From positions 1-59,438 of the forward strand of contig FMEL01000020.1 of the NCBI GenBank assembly GCA_900066355.1: a stretch of DNA of 59,438 bases. The letters run 5' to 3'. Under the pieces are notes generated by a model. The model saw only the letters and a program-made list of their open reading frames with translations, was not told the DNA's origin and ran no database searches. The number at the start of each line of letters is the position of its first letter. Within the stretch, counting starts at the first letter, position 1. The stretch is from an uncultured Ruminococcus sp. Lineage in GTDB: Bacteria; Bacillota; Clostridia; Lachnospirales; Lachnospiraceae. A program made the position numbers and the translations under genes. Below are positions 1 through 9,047 of this stretch, in pieces.

Positions 1-1
1 A

Positions 2-37
2 ATGGATGCCACCTGTGCAATACAGAATAGCATCCAT
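2..37. repeat. inverted repeat at window edge
   Basis: The arms ATGGATGC and GCATCCAT flank a loop of about 20 bases, some 80 bases beyond the aspS stop. It could be part of a terminator for the minus-strand operon, but any T-run would lie outside the window. Confidence 0.3.
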
Positions 38-119
38 GTGTTCAGCCTAGTTCATATAAATATGTGTCCAGGATTCTGGGTACATATCATAATTCGGGAC
101 AGCCGTTTTATTTACTCTT

Positions 120-1916
120 TTATTCTTCTGTTTCCGATTCTACTTCAAGACCAAGTTCTTCAAGCTGCTGCTCGCTGACTCTGCTTGGTGACTCTGTCAT
201 CAGACAGGATGCGTCTTTTACCTTCGGGAAAGCAATCACATCACGGATACTGTCAACTTTTGCCATCAGCATAACAAGACGGTCAAGGCCATAAGCCAGT
301 CCTGCGTGAGGCGGAACTCCATATTTGAATGCATTCAGAAGGAATCCGAACTGTTCGTAAGCAGCTTCTCTTGTGAAGCCTAACATTTCGAACATCTTTT
401 CCTGAATGTCGTTCTGATGGATTCTGACACTTCCTCCGCCAATCTCATTACCATTCAGTACAATATCATATGCTTTTGCACGGATTTTTCCAAGATCTCC
501 ACTTTCGATCAGCGGGATATCCTCATCCATCAGCATTGTGAACGGATGATGCATCGCTGTGTAACGGTTTTCTTCTTCATTCCACTCAAGAAGCGGGAAT
601 TCTGTTACCCATACAAACCGATATTCATTCTTATCAAGAAGATCCATCTGTTTTGCAAGTTCTACACGGAGGGCTCCAAGTACATCATAAACCACTTTGT
701 TCTTATCTGCTGCAAAAAGAAGCAGGTCTCCCGGCTTACCTTCCATTGCGCCAACAAGTGCATCCATTTCTTCATCTGTCATGAATTTTGCAAAGGAAGA
801 TTTGCGTGTACCGTCTTCTGCAATTGCAATGTAAGCAAGACCTTTTGCACCATAACCTTTTGCAAATTCAACCAGCTTGTCAATTTTTTTACGAGGCATG
901 CCACCCTGGCCTTCTGCATTGATACCACGAACACTTCCGCCATTTTCCAATGCACTCTTAAACACAACAAAGTCACAGTCTCTGACAACTTCGCTTACAT
1001 CATGCAGTTCTATACCGAAACGCATATCCGGTTTGTCGGAACCAAAACGATCCATAGCCTCCTGCCATGTAATTCTCTGAATCGGAAGTTTTACATCTAC
1101 ATCCAGAACTTCTTTGAAAAGATATGCAAGGAATCTTTCGTTTACATCGATAACATCATCTACATCTACAAAAGAAAGTTCCATATCGATCTGAGTAAAT
1201 TCCGGCTGACGGTCTGCACGGAGATCCTCATCACGGAAGCAGCGTGCGATCTGGATATAACGGTCATAACCGGAGCACATCAGAAGCTGTTTGTAGAGCT
1301 GAGGAGACTGCGGAAGTCCGTAGAAAGAACCCGGATGAATTCTGGACGGAACAAGGTAATCTCTCGCACCTTCCGGAGTACTCTTACCAAGCATTGGTGT
1401 TTCGATTTCAAGGAAACCTTCCTCTGTGAAGAATTTACGTGTCAGCTGGGCAACTTTGCTCTTCAGCATGATATTTCTCTGTAAATCCGGTCTTCGAAGA
1501 TCCAGATAACGATATTTCAGACGAATCTCGTCTTTTGTCTTGCTGTTTTCCTCGATCGGGAACGGCGGAACATCTGATTCAGCCAGAATACGTAAAGATT
1601 CTGCACGAAGTTCGATTGCACCTGTTGCAAGATTTTCGTTAACTGCTCCTCCACGTTTTTCTACAGTTCCGGTTACAGCAATTACAAATTCGCTGCGGAG
1701 TTTGCCTGCTTTTTCGAAACCAGCTTCATCAATATTACCATTTTCAAAAATCAACTGCATGATACCGGAACGGTCACGAAGGTCAACAAAAACGATTCCG
1801 CCTTTGTTACGGGCTTTCTGTACCCAACCCATCAGGGTCACTTTACTGCCGACCATTTCCTTTGTCACTTCTGCACATCGGCATGTTCTGTGCAGGCCTT
1901 TCATACTTTCAGCCAT
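120..1916 (-). CDS. aspS: aspartate--tRNA ligase
   Basis: Class II aminoacyl-tRNA synthetase that charges tRNA-Asp in the cytoplasm. Visible parts are an N-terminal OB-fold anticodon-binding domain (VTLMGWVQKARNKGG, then FVDLRDRSG), class II motif 2 (ARCFRDEDLRADRQPEFTQ), the bacterial insertion (GAD) domain in the middle and motif 3 near the C-terminus (GLAYGLDRLVML). The length of 598 aa is usual for bacterial AspRS. I start at the ATG at 1916 because GGAGACAG precedes it at correct spacing; a longer frame to 1955 runs into hisS and has no ribosome site. It is the last gene of the apt-to-aspS operon, 16 bases after hisS. Whether it also charges tRNA-Asn cannot be told from this window. Confidence 0.97.
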   Translation of the reverse strand: MAESMKGLHRTCRCAEVTKEMVGSKVTLMGWVQKARNKGGIVFVDLRDRSGIMQLIFENGNIDEAGFEKAGKLRSEFVIAVTGTVEKRGGAVNENLATGAIELRAESLRILAESDVPPFPIEENSKTKDEIRLKYRYLDLRRPDLQRNIMLKSKVAQLTRKFFTEEGFLEIETPMLGKSTPEGARDYLVPSRIHPGSFYGLPQSPQLYKQLLMCSGYDRYIQIARCFRDEDLRADRQPEFTQIDMELSFVDVDDVIDVNERFLAYLFKEVLDVDVKLPIQRITWQEAMDRFGSDKPDMRFGIELHDVSEVVRDCDFVVFKSALENGGSVRGINAEGQGGMPRKKIDKLVEFAKGYGAKGLAYIAIAEDGTRKSSFAKFMTDEEMDALVGAMEGKPGDLLLFAADKNKVVYDVLGALRVELAKQMDLLDKNEYRFVWVTEFPLLEWNEEENRYTAMHHPFTMLMDEDIPLIESGDLGKIRAKAYDIVLNGNEIGGGSVRIHQNDIQEKMFEMLGFTREAAYEQFGFLLNAFKYGVPPHAGLAYGLDRLVMLMAKVDSIRDVIAFPKVKDASCLMTESPSRVSEQQLEELGLEVESETEE

Positions 1917-1932
1917 GATTCTGTCTCCTTTT

Positions 1933-3183
1933 TTATCTGTTGAAAAATTCCACAAATTCTGTATAACCTTCGGCTGTCATCTGTTCTTTCTGGAATTTTT
2001 TATTTTTCTTCATAATAGAAATATTAACCTGAACACCGTTTTTGCGCTCTTCTTCTGCCTGTTTCAGGATAGGAAGAAGCTTGTCTGCCGGCATATTCTT
2101 CTCAATCAGGTATGCTTTCTTTGCTCCATTCTCAGGAATCTCATATCCTCTTTCGAGAAGAAGCATAACGATTCGCTCGAATCCGATAGAAAATCCGCAT
2201 GCAGAAGTATTCTGTCCGGTAAATTTACCGATCATCTCATCATAACGTCCGCCGCCGCCTACGGAACCGCCGAATTCATCCATCGCAATTTCAAAGATCG
2301 GTCCTGTATAATAAGACATTCCGCGAACCAGTGTCGGGTCAAAAGAGATCCTGAAATCTGCATTCTTAACAGAATCAACTGCTGTAATGATTGTTTCAAG
2401 GTCTTCTGCAACTTTCGGATCCAGAACATCTTTTAATTTTTCTCTGCAGTAGCGTACACCTTCGATGTCAGAAGTAATTTCTTTAAACATACCAAGGTAG
2501 GTGTCAATACTATCTTTCTTAAAGCCTTCTTTTTCAAGTTCTTCGGCAACACCCTCCAGACCGATTTTGTCCATCTTGTCCAGAATGATAAATACTGTAT
2601 CAAAACTTTCTTCCGGAAATCCACTGTACTGAGCCATTGCTTTCAGGATCTTGCGATCATTGATACGGATTGTAAAGTTGTGGAAATCCAGTTTGCCAAG
2701 CAGAGTAGTTGTTGCCATAACAAGCTCGATCTCGGCAAGATAAGTAGGCTCACCAAGAATGTCGATATCGCACTGCATAAACTGACGGAAACGTCCTCTC
2801 TGCGGACGGTCTGCTCTCCATACATTACCCATCTGGAGTGCCTTAAATGGAGCCGGAAGCTGTCCGGAATTGTTGGAATAATATCTGGAAAGCGGTACAG
2901 TCAGGTCATAGCGAAGACCGGAATCTACCAAATCTGCTTCACATTCTGCAGTATCCAGTTTCAGTTTCTCACCACGTTTCAGGATTTTGAAGATCAGTTT
3001 TTCATTTTCTCCACCCTGTTTGCTGCTGAGGTTTTCGATGTGCTCCACACATGGAGTCTCGATTGCAGAGAATCCGAACTTTCCGTATGTTTCACGGATC
3101 ATGTTCATTACATAATTACGGATCTCCATCTCCTTAGGTAAAATGTCTTTCATACCGGTAACCGGTTTTTTCTTTAATGCCAT
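1933..3183 (-). CDS. hisS: histidine--tRNA ligase
   Basis: Class II synthetase that charges tRNA-His. The N-terminus has the typical GMKDILP signature. Motif 2 appears as VWRADRPQRGRFRQFMQCD, and the histidine-specific segments RGMSYYTGPIFEI and GGGRYDEMIGKF are present, followed by the motif 3 region (GFSIGFERI). At 416 aa it is normal in length. The C-terminal anticodon-binding domain is less canonical, ending in a lysine-rich stretch and EFVEFFNR. The start has AGGAGGATAG directly upstream. It sits 12 bases downstream of the HD-GYP gene and 16 bases upstream of aspS, so hisS and aspS are almost certainly cotranscribed. Confidence 0.96.
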   Translation of the reverse strand: MALKKKPVTGMKDILPKEMEIRNYVMNMIRETYGKFGFSAIETPCVEHIENLSSKQGGENEKLIFKILKRGEKLKLDTAECEADLVDSGLRYDLTVPLSRYYSNNSGQLPAPFKALQMGNVWRADRPQRGRFRQFMQCDIDILGEPTYLAEIELVMATTTLLGKLDFHNFTIRINDRKILKAMAQYSGFPEESFDTVFIILDKMDKIGLEGVAEELEKEGFKKDSIDTYLGMFKEITSDIEGVRYCREKLKDVLDPKVAEDLETIITAVDSVKNADFRISFDPTLVRGMSYYTGPIFEIAMDEFGGSVGGGGRYDEMIGKFTGQNTSACGFSIGFERIVMLLLERGYEIPENGAKKAYLIEKNMPADKLLPILKQAEEERKNGVQVNISIMKKNKKFQKEQMTAEGYTEFVEFFNR

Positions 3184-3195
3184 GCTATCCTCCTG

Positions 3196-3789
3196 TTATT
3201 CATTATTATGTACCACTCTCTGAAATGCAAGAAATACTTCCATATCAAAATTCTTGATTTCGTCGATCATCAGTTCTATCACTGTACTTACATCAAACGC
3301 CTTGCGATATGGTCTGTCCGAACTGAGTGCCGCATAGACGTCACAGACTCTTAAGATGCGTGCACCAAGCGGAATACTGTCTCCGGAAAGGTTGGACGGA
3401 TAACCACTGCCATCATAATTTTCATGATGATAAAGAATACTTTGAAGCACGATATCCGAATATCCCTGCTCCTTCAATTCTTCATATCCCAGCGACGAAT
3501 GCATCCTCACATACTTCAGCTCCTCGATCAGAAGCGGGTCTCTTTCCTGTCCATTGATATAACCGGTAAGTTTCAGCTTGCCGATATCATGAAGCATACC
3601 TGCGATTGCCATCTGATAACAGAATGCTTCATCCCGTCCCATCTCAGCTGCTACTGCATACGCAAGATTACTTACAACGACTCCATGATTTAGTTCAGCA
3701 GACAGGTCAAATTCCAGGATTCGATCCGTTGACTTTACTGTCTCACTCTGTGCTGTCTCCAACGTATACACCTCCTGCTTTACAGCCAT
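3196..3789 (-). CDS. HD-GYP domain phosphodiesterase
   Basis: A 197-aa protein that is nearly all HD-GYP domain, the family that hydrolyses cyclic di-GMP. The metal-binding HD motif is seen as GMLHDIGKLKLTG (around residue 85), with HSSLGYEEL and the GYP signature HHENYDGSGYP further on, then the usual ARILRVCDVYAAL helix and DRPYR. There is no receiver, GAF or membrane domain, so whatever regulates it is not visible. Its ATG overlaps the hemZ stop by 10 bases and has AAAGGAATC upstream, implying translational coupling. Its presence in a housekeeping operon is notable because a c-di-GMP riboswitch lies 6.4 kb away. Enzymatic activity is inferred from the intact motifs. Confidence 0.88.
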   Translation of the reverse strand: MAVKQEVYTLETAQSETVKSTDRILEFDLSAELNHGVVVSNLAYAVAAEMGRDEAFCYQMAIAGMLHDIGKLKLTGYINGQERDPLLIEELKYVRMHSSLGYEELKEQGYSDIVLQSILYHHENYDGSGYPSNLSGDSIPLGARILRVCDVYAALSSDRPYRKAFDVSTVIELMIDEIKNFDMEVFLAFQRVVHNNE

Positions 3790-5318
3790 GTATTGATTCC
3801 TTTGCGTTTTCGCTCGATCATTTCATCAATACGTTCGATATAATTCGTAACGTCCTTGACATTTTCCACACGTTCGATACGTTTTCCATGATCAAAGACA
3901 AGTTTGGAAGAGCCGCCTGCGCCCACAGCAATGATCGGTTGCTTTTCCTCCATAATTAGTATATTGTAAATCCCGGCTTTGTCAACCTTTGCGTAGCCAA
4001 CATTCTCAAAATTCCCCTTCATATTCTTCTGTCGGTACAAATAATAAGGCCCCATACCCATCTCATAAGCAGTTCTCATGGTCATATCCATGATCTCCTG
4101 GTTATTTTCAAAAGTCATCTCCTGATATCTGTCCTTAAAAATATTGAGGCGTGCCGCACGCTTCACTGCAAGAGAATGAACAGTAACACTGTCCGGTGCA
4201 AGAACCCTTACTTCCTCCAAAGTATGCTCCACCATCTCACGATCCTCTCCCGGGAGTCCCACGATCAGATCCATGTTGATATTATCAAACCCACACTCGC
4301 GCGCAAGAGCAAATGCCTGTTTCGTCTCTTCCACCGTATGACGTCGTCCGATAATATCCAGTGTTTCCTGATTCATGGTCTGCGGATTGACAGAAATTCT
4401 CGTAATCGGATAGTTGCGGATCATCTGCAGTTTTTCGCGTGTAATACTGTCCGGTCTTCCGGCCTCTATCGTAAATTCTGCAAGATGCTCACAATCAAAA
4501 TTCGCTGTAATTTCATCCAGCAGGATTTTCAGCTGATCCGGTTCCAGTGTAGTAGGTGTACCTCCGCCAATATAAACCGTATCCAGCTTTTTGCCTTTTT
4601 CATGCATGATCTGCGCGACCGCACGTATCTCTTTGCAGAGAGCATCCAGATATAAATACACTCTGTCCTTCCACTGTTTCAATGGATAGGAACTGAAAGA
4701 ACAATAAAGGCAGATGCTTGGACAGAACGGAATTCCCACATACAGGCTGTAACCGTTCTCATAGTCTATATCCTTAAGAATCTCTCTTTCTCTGTTCGCA
4801 ATGGTGATTGCCAGCGCAGTCTTCTGTGGGCTTACCATGTAACGTTCTCTCATCTCCTGCGCAGCTTCTGTATTTTTCATTCCGGACTCGATCAAGCCCA
4901 TGGCAAGTTTCGCCGGACGGATGCCGGTAAGATTTCCCCACGGAAGAGTTTTGCCCGTCAGTTTTACAAGAAGTTTATATAAAGCAATCTTGACAATATC
5001 TTTACGTTCTTTACGTACTGCATGTGCCCGTTCTTTCTGTACACTTGCGTCCTGATTCTCTGCATCTGTACAAGAAACAAGGGCATCCGAAGACTGCCCC
5101 TTTATAAATTCTGCACTTGTCACACCTTTGGTTTCCGCATTTTCATAGGAAATCACACAGGCCTCAGCCTGCTTTGTGATTTTGAAAAAAAGGTCACAGG
5201 CCTCTTCCTCTTTTTCATAAAAAGAATGTATCTCACTTCCCGGATAAAATGCCCTGATCAGTTCATATATATCATGCTCAAATTCTCTGTCTTCAAACAG
5301 AATACCAATCTTAAACAA
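3780..5318 (-). CDS. hemZ: HemZ-type radical SAM coproporphyrinogen III dehydrogenase-like protein
   Basis: Radical SAM enzyme of the HemN/HemZ family, which decarboxylates coproporphyrinogen III without oxygen. The 4Fe-4S site is CPSICLYCSFSSYP (CxxxCxxC) in the middle of the protein. It is followed by TVYIGGGTPTTL and the NMDLIVGLPGE segment of HemN-like enzymes. An N-terminal extension of about 170 aa is typical of HemZ. I place the start at a TTG at 5318, giving 512 aa, with AGAGG ten bases upstream and an 8-base overlap with the preceding MBL gene; a longer frame to 5402 would overlap that gene by 92 bases. No other haem genes are in the window, so haem synthesis is not proven and a related radical SAM role is possible. 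Confidence 0.85.
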   Translation of the reverse strand: MFKIGILFEDREFEHDIYELIRAFYPGSEIHSFYEKEEEACDLFFKITKQAEACVISYENAETKGVTSAEFIKGQSSDALVSCTDAENQDASVQKERAHAVRKERKDIVKIALYKLLVKLTGKTLPWGNLTGIRPAKLAMGLIESGMKNTEAAQEMRERYMVSPQKTALAITIANREREILKDIDYENGYSLYVGIPFCPSICLYCSFSSYPLKQWKDRVYLYLDALCKEIRAVAQIMHEKGKKLDTVYIGGGTPTTLEPDQLKILLDEITANFDCEHLAEFTIEAGRPDSITREKLQMIRNYPITRISVNPQTMNQETLDIIGRRHTVEETKQAFALARECGFDNINMDLIVGLPGEDREMVEHTLEEVRVLAPDSVTVHSLAVKRAARLNIFKDRYQEMTFENNQEIMDMTMRTAYEMGMGPYYLYRQKNMKGNFENVGYAKVDKAGIYNILIMEEKQPIIAVGAGGSSKLVFDHGKRIERVENVKDVTNYIERIDEMIERKRKGINTWL

Positions 5319-5940
5319 ATGGATTATACCTCTTTTCGTAACCGATTGTGGTGGATGCATCATGCCCCGGATATACCTCTGTGTCATCCGGAAGTGCATC
5401 AAGAAGCCTGTGCAGACTTTCTACAATTGCTGCTGTACTTCCTTCCGGAAAATCTGTTCTGCCCACTGAGCCACAAAAAACAGTGTCACCGCTGAAAAGT
5501 ACTCCCTCGTCTTTCAGATAATAGCAGCAGCTTCCTACAGTATGTCCCGGTGTCTCAATCATCTGTACAGAAAATCCAGCCAGCTCGACCACCTGCAAAT
5601 CTGTAAGATAAACATCTGCTTTTAATGTATAACTGTCCATATGATATGCAGTCAGATTAATTTTCGGATCCTGAAGCGTTTTTTCTTCTTTCTGACAGGC
5701 ATAAATCGGGATCTGATATCTGTCGCGAATAGCTTCCGCAGCCAGAATATGGTCAAAATGTCCATGTGTCAGAAGAATTGCTACAGGTTTTCCCTGCATT
5801 TCAAGAATCTTCTGTTCGATTTTTTCTGCGTTATCACCCGGATCAATAATCAGCATTTCTCCTGTTTCTTTATTTTTAAGAAAATAACAGTTTGTAAATA
5901 CACTGCCGACAATGCATTTCTGTAAATCCAGTCTGCCCAT
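5311..5940 (-). CDS. MBL-fold metallohydrolase (glyoxalase II-like)
   Basis: A 209-aa stand-alone metallo-beta-lactamase fold. The dinuclear zinc motif is LTHGHFDHILA (HxHxDH) near residue 58. Further ligand regions are ETPGHTVGSCCYY, FSGDTVF and YPGHDAST. The overall form matches the hydroxyacylglutathione-hydrolase-like group often found next to rel in Clostridia. The substrate is not known from sequence; thioester hydrolysis or methylglyoxal detoxification are family roles. It lies 19 bases after rel and overlaps the probable hemZ start. Confidence 0.88.
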   Translation of the reverse strand: MGRLDLQKCIVGSVFTNCYFLKNKETGEMLIIDPGDNAEKIEQKILEMQGKPVAILLTHGHFDHILAAEAIRDRYQIPIYACQKEEKTLQDPKINLTAYHMDSYTLKADVYLTDLQVVELAGFSVQMIETPGHTVGSCCYYLKDEGVLFSGDTVFCGSVGRTDFPEGSTAAIVESLHRLLDALPDDTEVYPGHDASTTIGYEKRYNPFV

Positions 5941-5959
5941 ATGCTTTCCTTTCTGATAA

Positions 5960-8287
5960 TCAGCCTGTCGTACGTTCTACATCCAGTACACTCTCAACCT
6001 GTCGGATCTTTGCAATCAGAGAAGAAAGTTCTTCCTTACTTGAAATCTCAAAACTGATGGAGATCGTTGCTTTTTCCTGTTTACTGGTACGGCTGTTAAT
6101 GGTTCTCATATCTATCTTTCTCTCGGTAAAAATCTTGGAGAGATCTACCAGAAGTCCGGTACGGTTATTTGCATATACCTGAATCTCTGCCATATACTTC
6201 TCGGATTTATTTTCTGCCGGCTGCCACTCCGCCTCAATCAGACGCGCCCGATCCATTTCCGACATATTCAGAACATTGACACAGTCTGTTCGGTGAATGG
6301 TGATTCCACGTCCTCTCGTCACAAAGCCAACTATCTCGTCTCCCGGAATTGGACTGCAGCATTTTGAAAATCGAACTGCCACATCATGGATACCTTTTAC
6401 GACAATACCACCCTTGTTCTTGGTGACATGAAGTTTCTCCTGAGTCTCGCCGGTTGCTTCCAGAACCTGCTCATCTGTCAGATTCTTCTGATTTTCTTTA
6501 TCATAAGCTTCGATCAGCTTGTTAAAAACCTGACCTTCTTTCAGTCCACCATGTCCTATTGCAGCAAGTACGGAATCCCAGTCACGGAAACCGTATTTGC
6601 GCATAACAGATTCCAAAAACTGTGGTTTCGTATAAATTCCGATCTTATATCCCTTTGATTTGGCATACTGGGTAAGCATCTCCTTACCTTTCAGTATGTT
6701 ATCTTCCTTTAATTCTTTCTTAAACCACTGGTTGATTTTGTTCTTTGCCTGTGTGCTCTTAACAAGCTTCAGCCAGTCACGGCTCGGTCCCTGAGAATTC
6801 TGAGAAGTAATGATCTCGATACGGTCTCCGTTTTTGATCTGGTATTCAATCGGCACCAGCTTGCCATTAACACGGGCTCCTACCATACGGTTACCGACTG
6901 CGCTGTGTACACTATAGGCAAAATCAATCGGTGTAGAACCATTCGGAAGGTTCTTGACATCTCCCTGTGGAGTAAAACAATATACGCTGTCCGCAAACAG
7001 ATCAAGGTCATTTTTCAACAGGCTCATGAACTCTCTGTTATCTGACATATCCCGCTGCCATTCCAGAATCTGCCGCAGCCAGTTCAGCTTTTCTTCCTCT
7101 CGTTTGTCAACCGGTACTTTACCATCAGAAGATTCCTTATACTTCCAGTGCGCTGCAATACCATACTCTGCTGTTTTGTGCATCTCGAAGGTACGGATCT
7201 GAATCTCGAACGGCTGTCCGTTCGGCCCGATCAGTGTAGTATGCAGAGACTGGTACATATTTGGCTTCGGCATGGCAATATAGTCCTTAAAACGTCCCGG
7301 AATCGGTTTATACATCTCATGAATCACACCAAGTGCCGCATAACAGTCCTTGACCGTATCAACAAGGATACGAACTGCAAACAAATCATAGATCTGATCG
7401 ATCGTCTTGTCCTGATTGACCATCTTTTTATAGATGCTGAAGAAATGTTTGATACGTCCGTCAACCTGTGCTTTGATCGCAGCTTCGTCCATATGCTGCT
7501 TGACCTGTTTGACAATATTGTTTACAAATTCCTGACGTTCACTCTTTCGCAGAGCCACTTTATTTACAAGATCATAGTATACATCCGGTTTCAGATATTT
7601 CAGGGAGAGATCATCCAGTTCGACTTTGATCTTGGAAATACCGAGGCGCATCGCAATCGGCGCATAAATATCCATCGTCTCGCGTGCTTTTTCCTGCTGT
7701 TTTTCCGGTCGCATATACTGCAGGGTACGCATGTTGTGAAGTCTGTCTGCAAGCTTGATCAGAATAACACGGATATCCTTTGCCATCGCAAGGAACATCT
7801 TACGAAGGTTTTCTGCCTGCAGTTCAACTTTATCTGCTGAGTAGCTCAACTGTCCCAGTTTTGTGACACCATCAACCAGCAGTGCAACCTCTGCACTGAA
7901 TTCCTTCTCAACTTCTTCCGTGGTCATCCATGTATCTTCCACTGCATCATGAAGAAGACCTGCAACGATTGTTTCCTTATCCAGTTCCAGATCTGCAAGA
8001 ATGATTGCCACGCAAAGTGGGTGAATGATATATGGTTCCCCGGATTTTCTTTTCTGGTCTTTGTGTGCATCGCTTGCGACTTCATATGCCTTCTGTATCA
8101 TGGTAATATCTGTAGAAGGATGATATTTCCGGACACTGGTGATCAGCTCCTGATACAGAACTTCAGGGCTCGTAAAATCCTGCATGGTCTTTACTGCGGC
8201 ATCTGCTTTCCTTACAGATTCCAGCTTTTCCCGCTCTTTCGGGTCAATATTTTTATCGCGCTGTACATTCTCTTTCTTCTCTGTCAT
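5960..8287 (-). CDS. rel: bifunctional (p)ppGpp synthetase/hydrolase (RelA/SpoT family)
   Basis: Makes and degrades the stringent-response alarmone (p)ppGpp. Domains in order are an HD hydrolase (GLLHDAVEDT around residue 105), a synthetase (RIKHFFSIYKKM, YQSLHTTLIGPNGQPFEIQI), a TGS domain (VYCFTPQGDVKNLPNGSTPI), a conserved RIS/zinc-finger part (CCSPIPGDEI) and a C-terminal ACT domain. The synthetase carries RFKD, the form seen in bifunctional Rel proteins rather than the EXDD of monofunctional RelA. GTGGGAGAGA supports the ATG at 8287 (775 aa); an in-frame ATG at 8329 would give 789 aa but has no good ribosome site. It is the second gene of the apt operon. Confidence 0.96.
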   Translation of the reverse strand: MTEKKENVQRDKNIDPKEREKLESVRKADAAVKTMQDFTSPEVLYQELITSVRKYHPSTDITMIQKAYEVASDAHKDQKRKSGEPYIIHPLCVAIILADLELDKETIVAGLLHDAVEDTWMTTEEVEKEFSAEVALLVDGVTKLGQLSYSADKVELQAENLRKMFLAMAKDIRVILIKLADRLHNMRTLQYMRPEKQQEKARETMDIYAPIAMRLGISKIKVELDDLSLKYLKPDVYYDLVNKVALRKSERQEFVNNIVKQVKQHMDEAAIKAQVDGRIKHFFSIYKKMVNQDKTIDQIYDLFAVRILVDTVKDCYAALGVIHEMYKPIPGRFKDYIAMPKPNMYQSLHTTLIGPNGQPFEIQIRTFEMHKTAEYGIAAHWKYKESSDGKVPVDKREEEKLNWLRQILEWQRDMSDNREFMSLLKNDLDLFADSVYCFTPQGDVKNLPNGSTPIDFAYSVHSAVGNRMVGARVNGKLVPIEYQIKNGDRIEIITSQNSQGPSRDWLKLVKSTQAKNKINQWFKKELKEDNILKGKEMLTQYAKSKGYKIGIYTKPQFLESVMRKYGFRDWDSVLAAIGHGGLKEGQVFNKLIEAYDKENQKNLTDEQVLEATGETQEKLHVTKNKGGIVVKGIHDVAVRFSKCCSPIPGDEIVGFVTRGRGITIHRTDCVNVLNMSEMDRARLIEAEWQPAENKSEKYMAEIQVYANNRTGLLVDLSKIFTERKIDMRTINSRTSKQEKATISISFEISSKEELSSLIAKIRQVESVLDVERTTG

Positions 8288-8373
8288 TCTCTCCCACCTG
8301 CCTGCCGTTGTTTCATCTGATTCTTTCATTCATGCAGCTTATCGCTGCCGGTCCTGTTTGGAATACTTATACT

Positions 8374-8898
8374 TTATTTACCTTCATATTTGATAACAGA
8401 AGCTACATCGTATCCGGCAAGTCTCTCTCTGCCTTTTAATCCGGCAAGTTCCATAAGAAATACAACTTTAACAACTTCTCCGCCAAGCTCCTCAACCAGT
8501 TTGATTGCAGCTTCTACGGTTCCACCAGTAGCGATCAAGTCATCTACGATAGCAACTTTCTGTCCCGGTTTGATAGAATCTTTGTGCATCTCAATCGTCG
8601 CTGTACCATATTCCAGATCATACTCCTGTGAAACTGTCTCACATGGCAGTTTACCTTTCTTACGAACCGGTACAAATGGTTTGTGAAGATTGTAAGCGAT
8701 CGGCACACCAAAGATAAAACCTCTGGATTCTGTACCTGCGATCACATCTACCTCTGTGTCCTTCAGGCAGTCCTGCATAGACTGAATTGCAAGCTGCAGA
8801 CCATCAGCATCCTGCAGAACAGTGGTAATATCTCTGAAAATAATTCCCGGTTCAGGAAAATCCGGGATACTTCTTACATACTCTTCTATTTTTTTCAT
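8374..8898 (-). CDS. apt: adenine phosphoribosyltransferase
   Basis: Salvages adenine by joining it to PRPP to give AMP. The 174-aa protein has the usual opening (VRSIPDFPEPGIIFRDITT), the purine-site segment AGTESRGFIFG and the PRPP-binding loop VAIVDDLIATGGT. CGGAGGTACG precedes the ATG. It is the first gene of a seven-gene minus-strand run (apt, rel, MBL, hemZ, HD-GYP, hisS, aspS) that starts from the promoter at 8941-8969. The recJ-apt-rel order common in Clostridia is broken here by the cassette at about 8970-15257. Confidence 0.97.
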   Translation of the reverse strand: MKKIEEYVRSIPDFPEPGIIFRDITTVLQDADGLQLAIQSMQDCLKDTEVDVIAGTESRGFIFGVPIAYNLHKPFVPVRKKGKLPCETVSQEYDLEYGTATIEMHKDSIKPGQKVAIVDDLIATGGTVEAAIKLVEELGGEVVKVVFLMELAGLKGRERLAGYDVASVIKYEGK

Positions 8899-8940
8899 AA
8901 CTTGCGTACCTCCGACTGTTTTCTGTAAATCTAGGTTATA

Positions 8941-8969
8941 AGTATATCACTTTTTTATAGTAGAATCAA
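8941..8969 (-). promoter_or_regulatory. sigma-70 type promoter of the apt operon
   Basis: Read on the minus strand: TTGATT, a 17-base spacer and TATACT, about 40 bases upstream of the apt start. No other clear promoter is seen between the seven genes downstream. Confidence 0.7.
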
Positions 8970-8971
8970 TG

Positions 8972-9005
8972 CAAAAACTAAGGCTGCCCATCCTACAGGC
9001 AGCCT
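8972..9005 (-). terminator. intrinsic terminator after the PPEP-like gene
   Basis: On the minus strand GGCTGCC, a nine-base loop and GGCAGCC are followed by TTAGTTTTT. It lies 43 bases past the protease stop and separates this gene from the apt promoter. Confidence 0.75.
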
Positions 9006-9047
9006 CACTCTCTTCGTTATAAAATTGTATGTACACTATTGTCTGTA

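Noticed and set aside
417..1484. Long plus-strand open frame (355 codons) opposite aspS
   Set aside because: It mirrors a real, fully conserved gene on the other strand, has no ribosome site and a low-complexity Cys/Phe-rich product; the same holds for 1540-2436 and 7148-7840.
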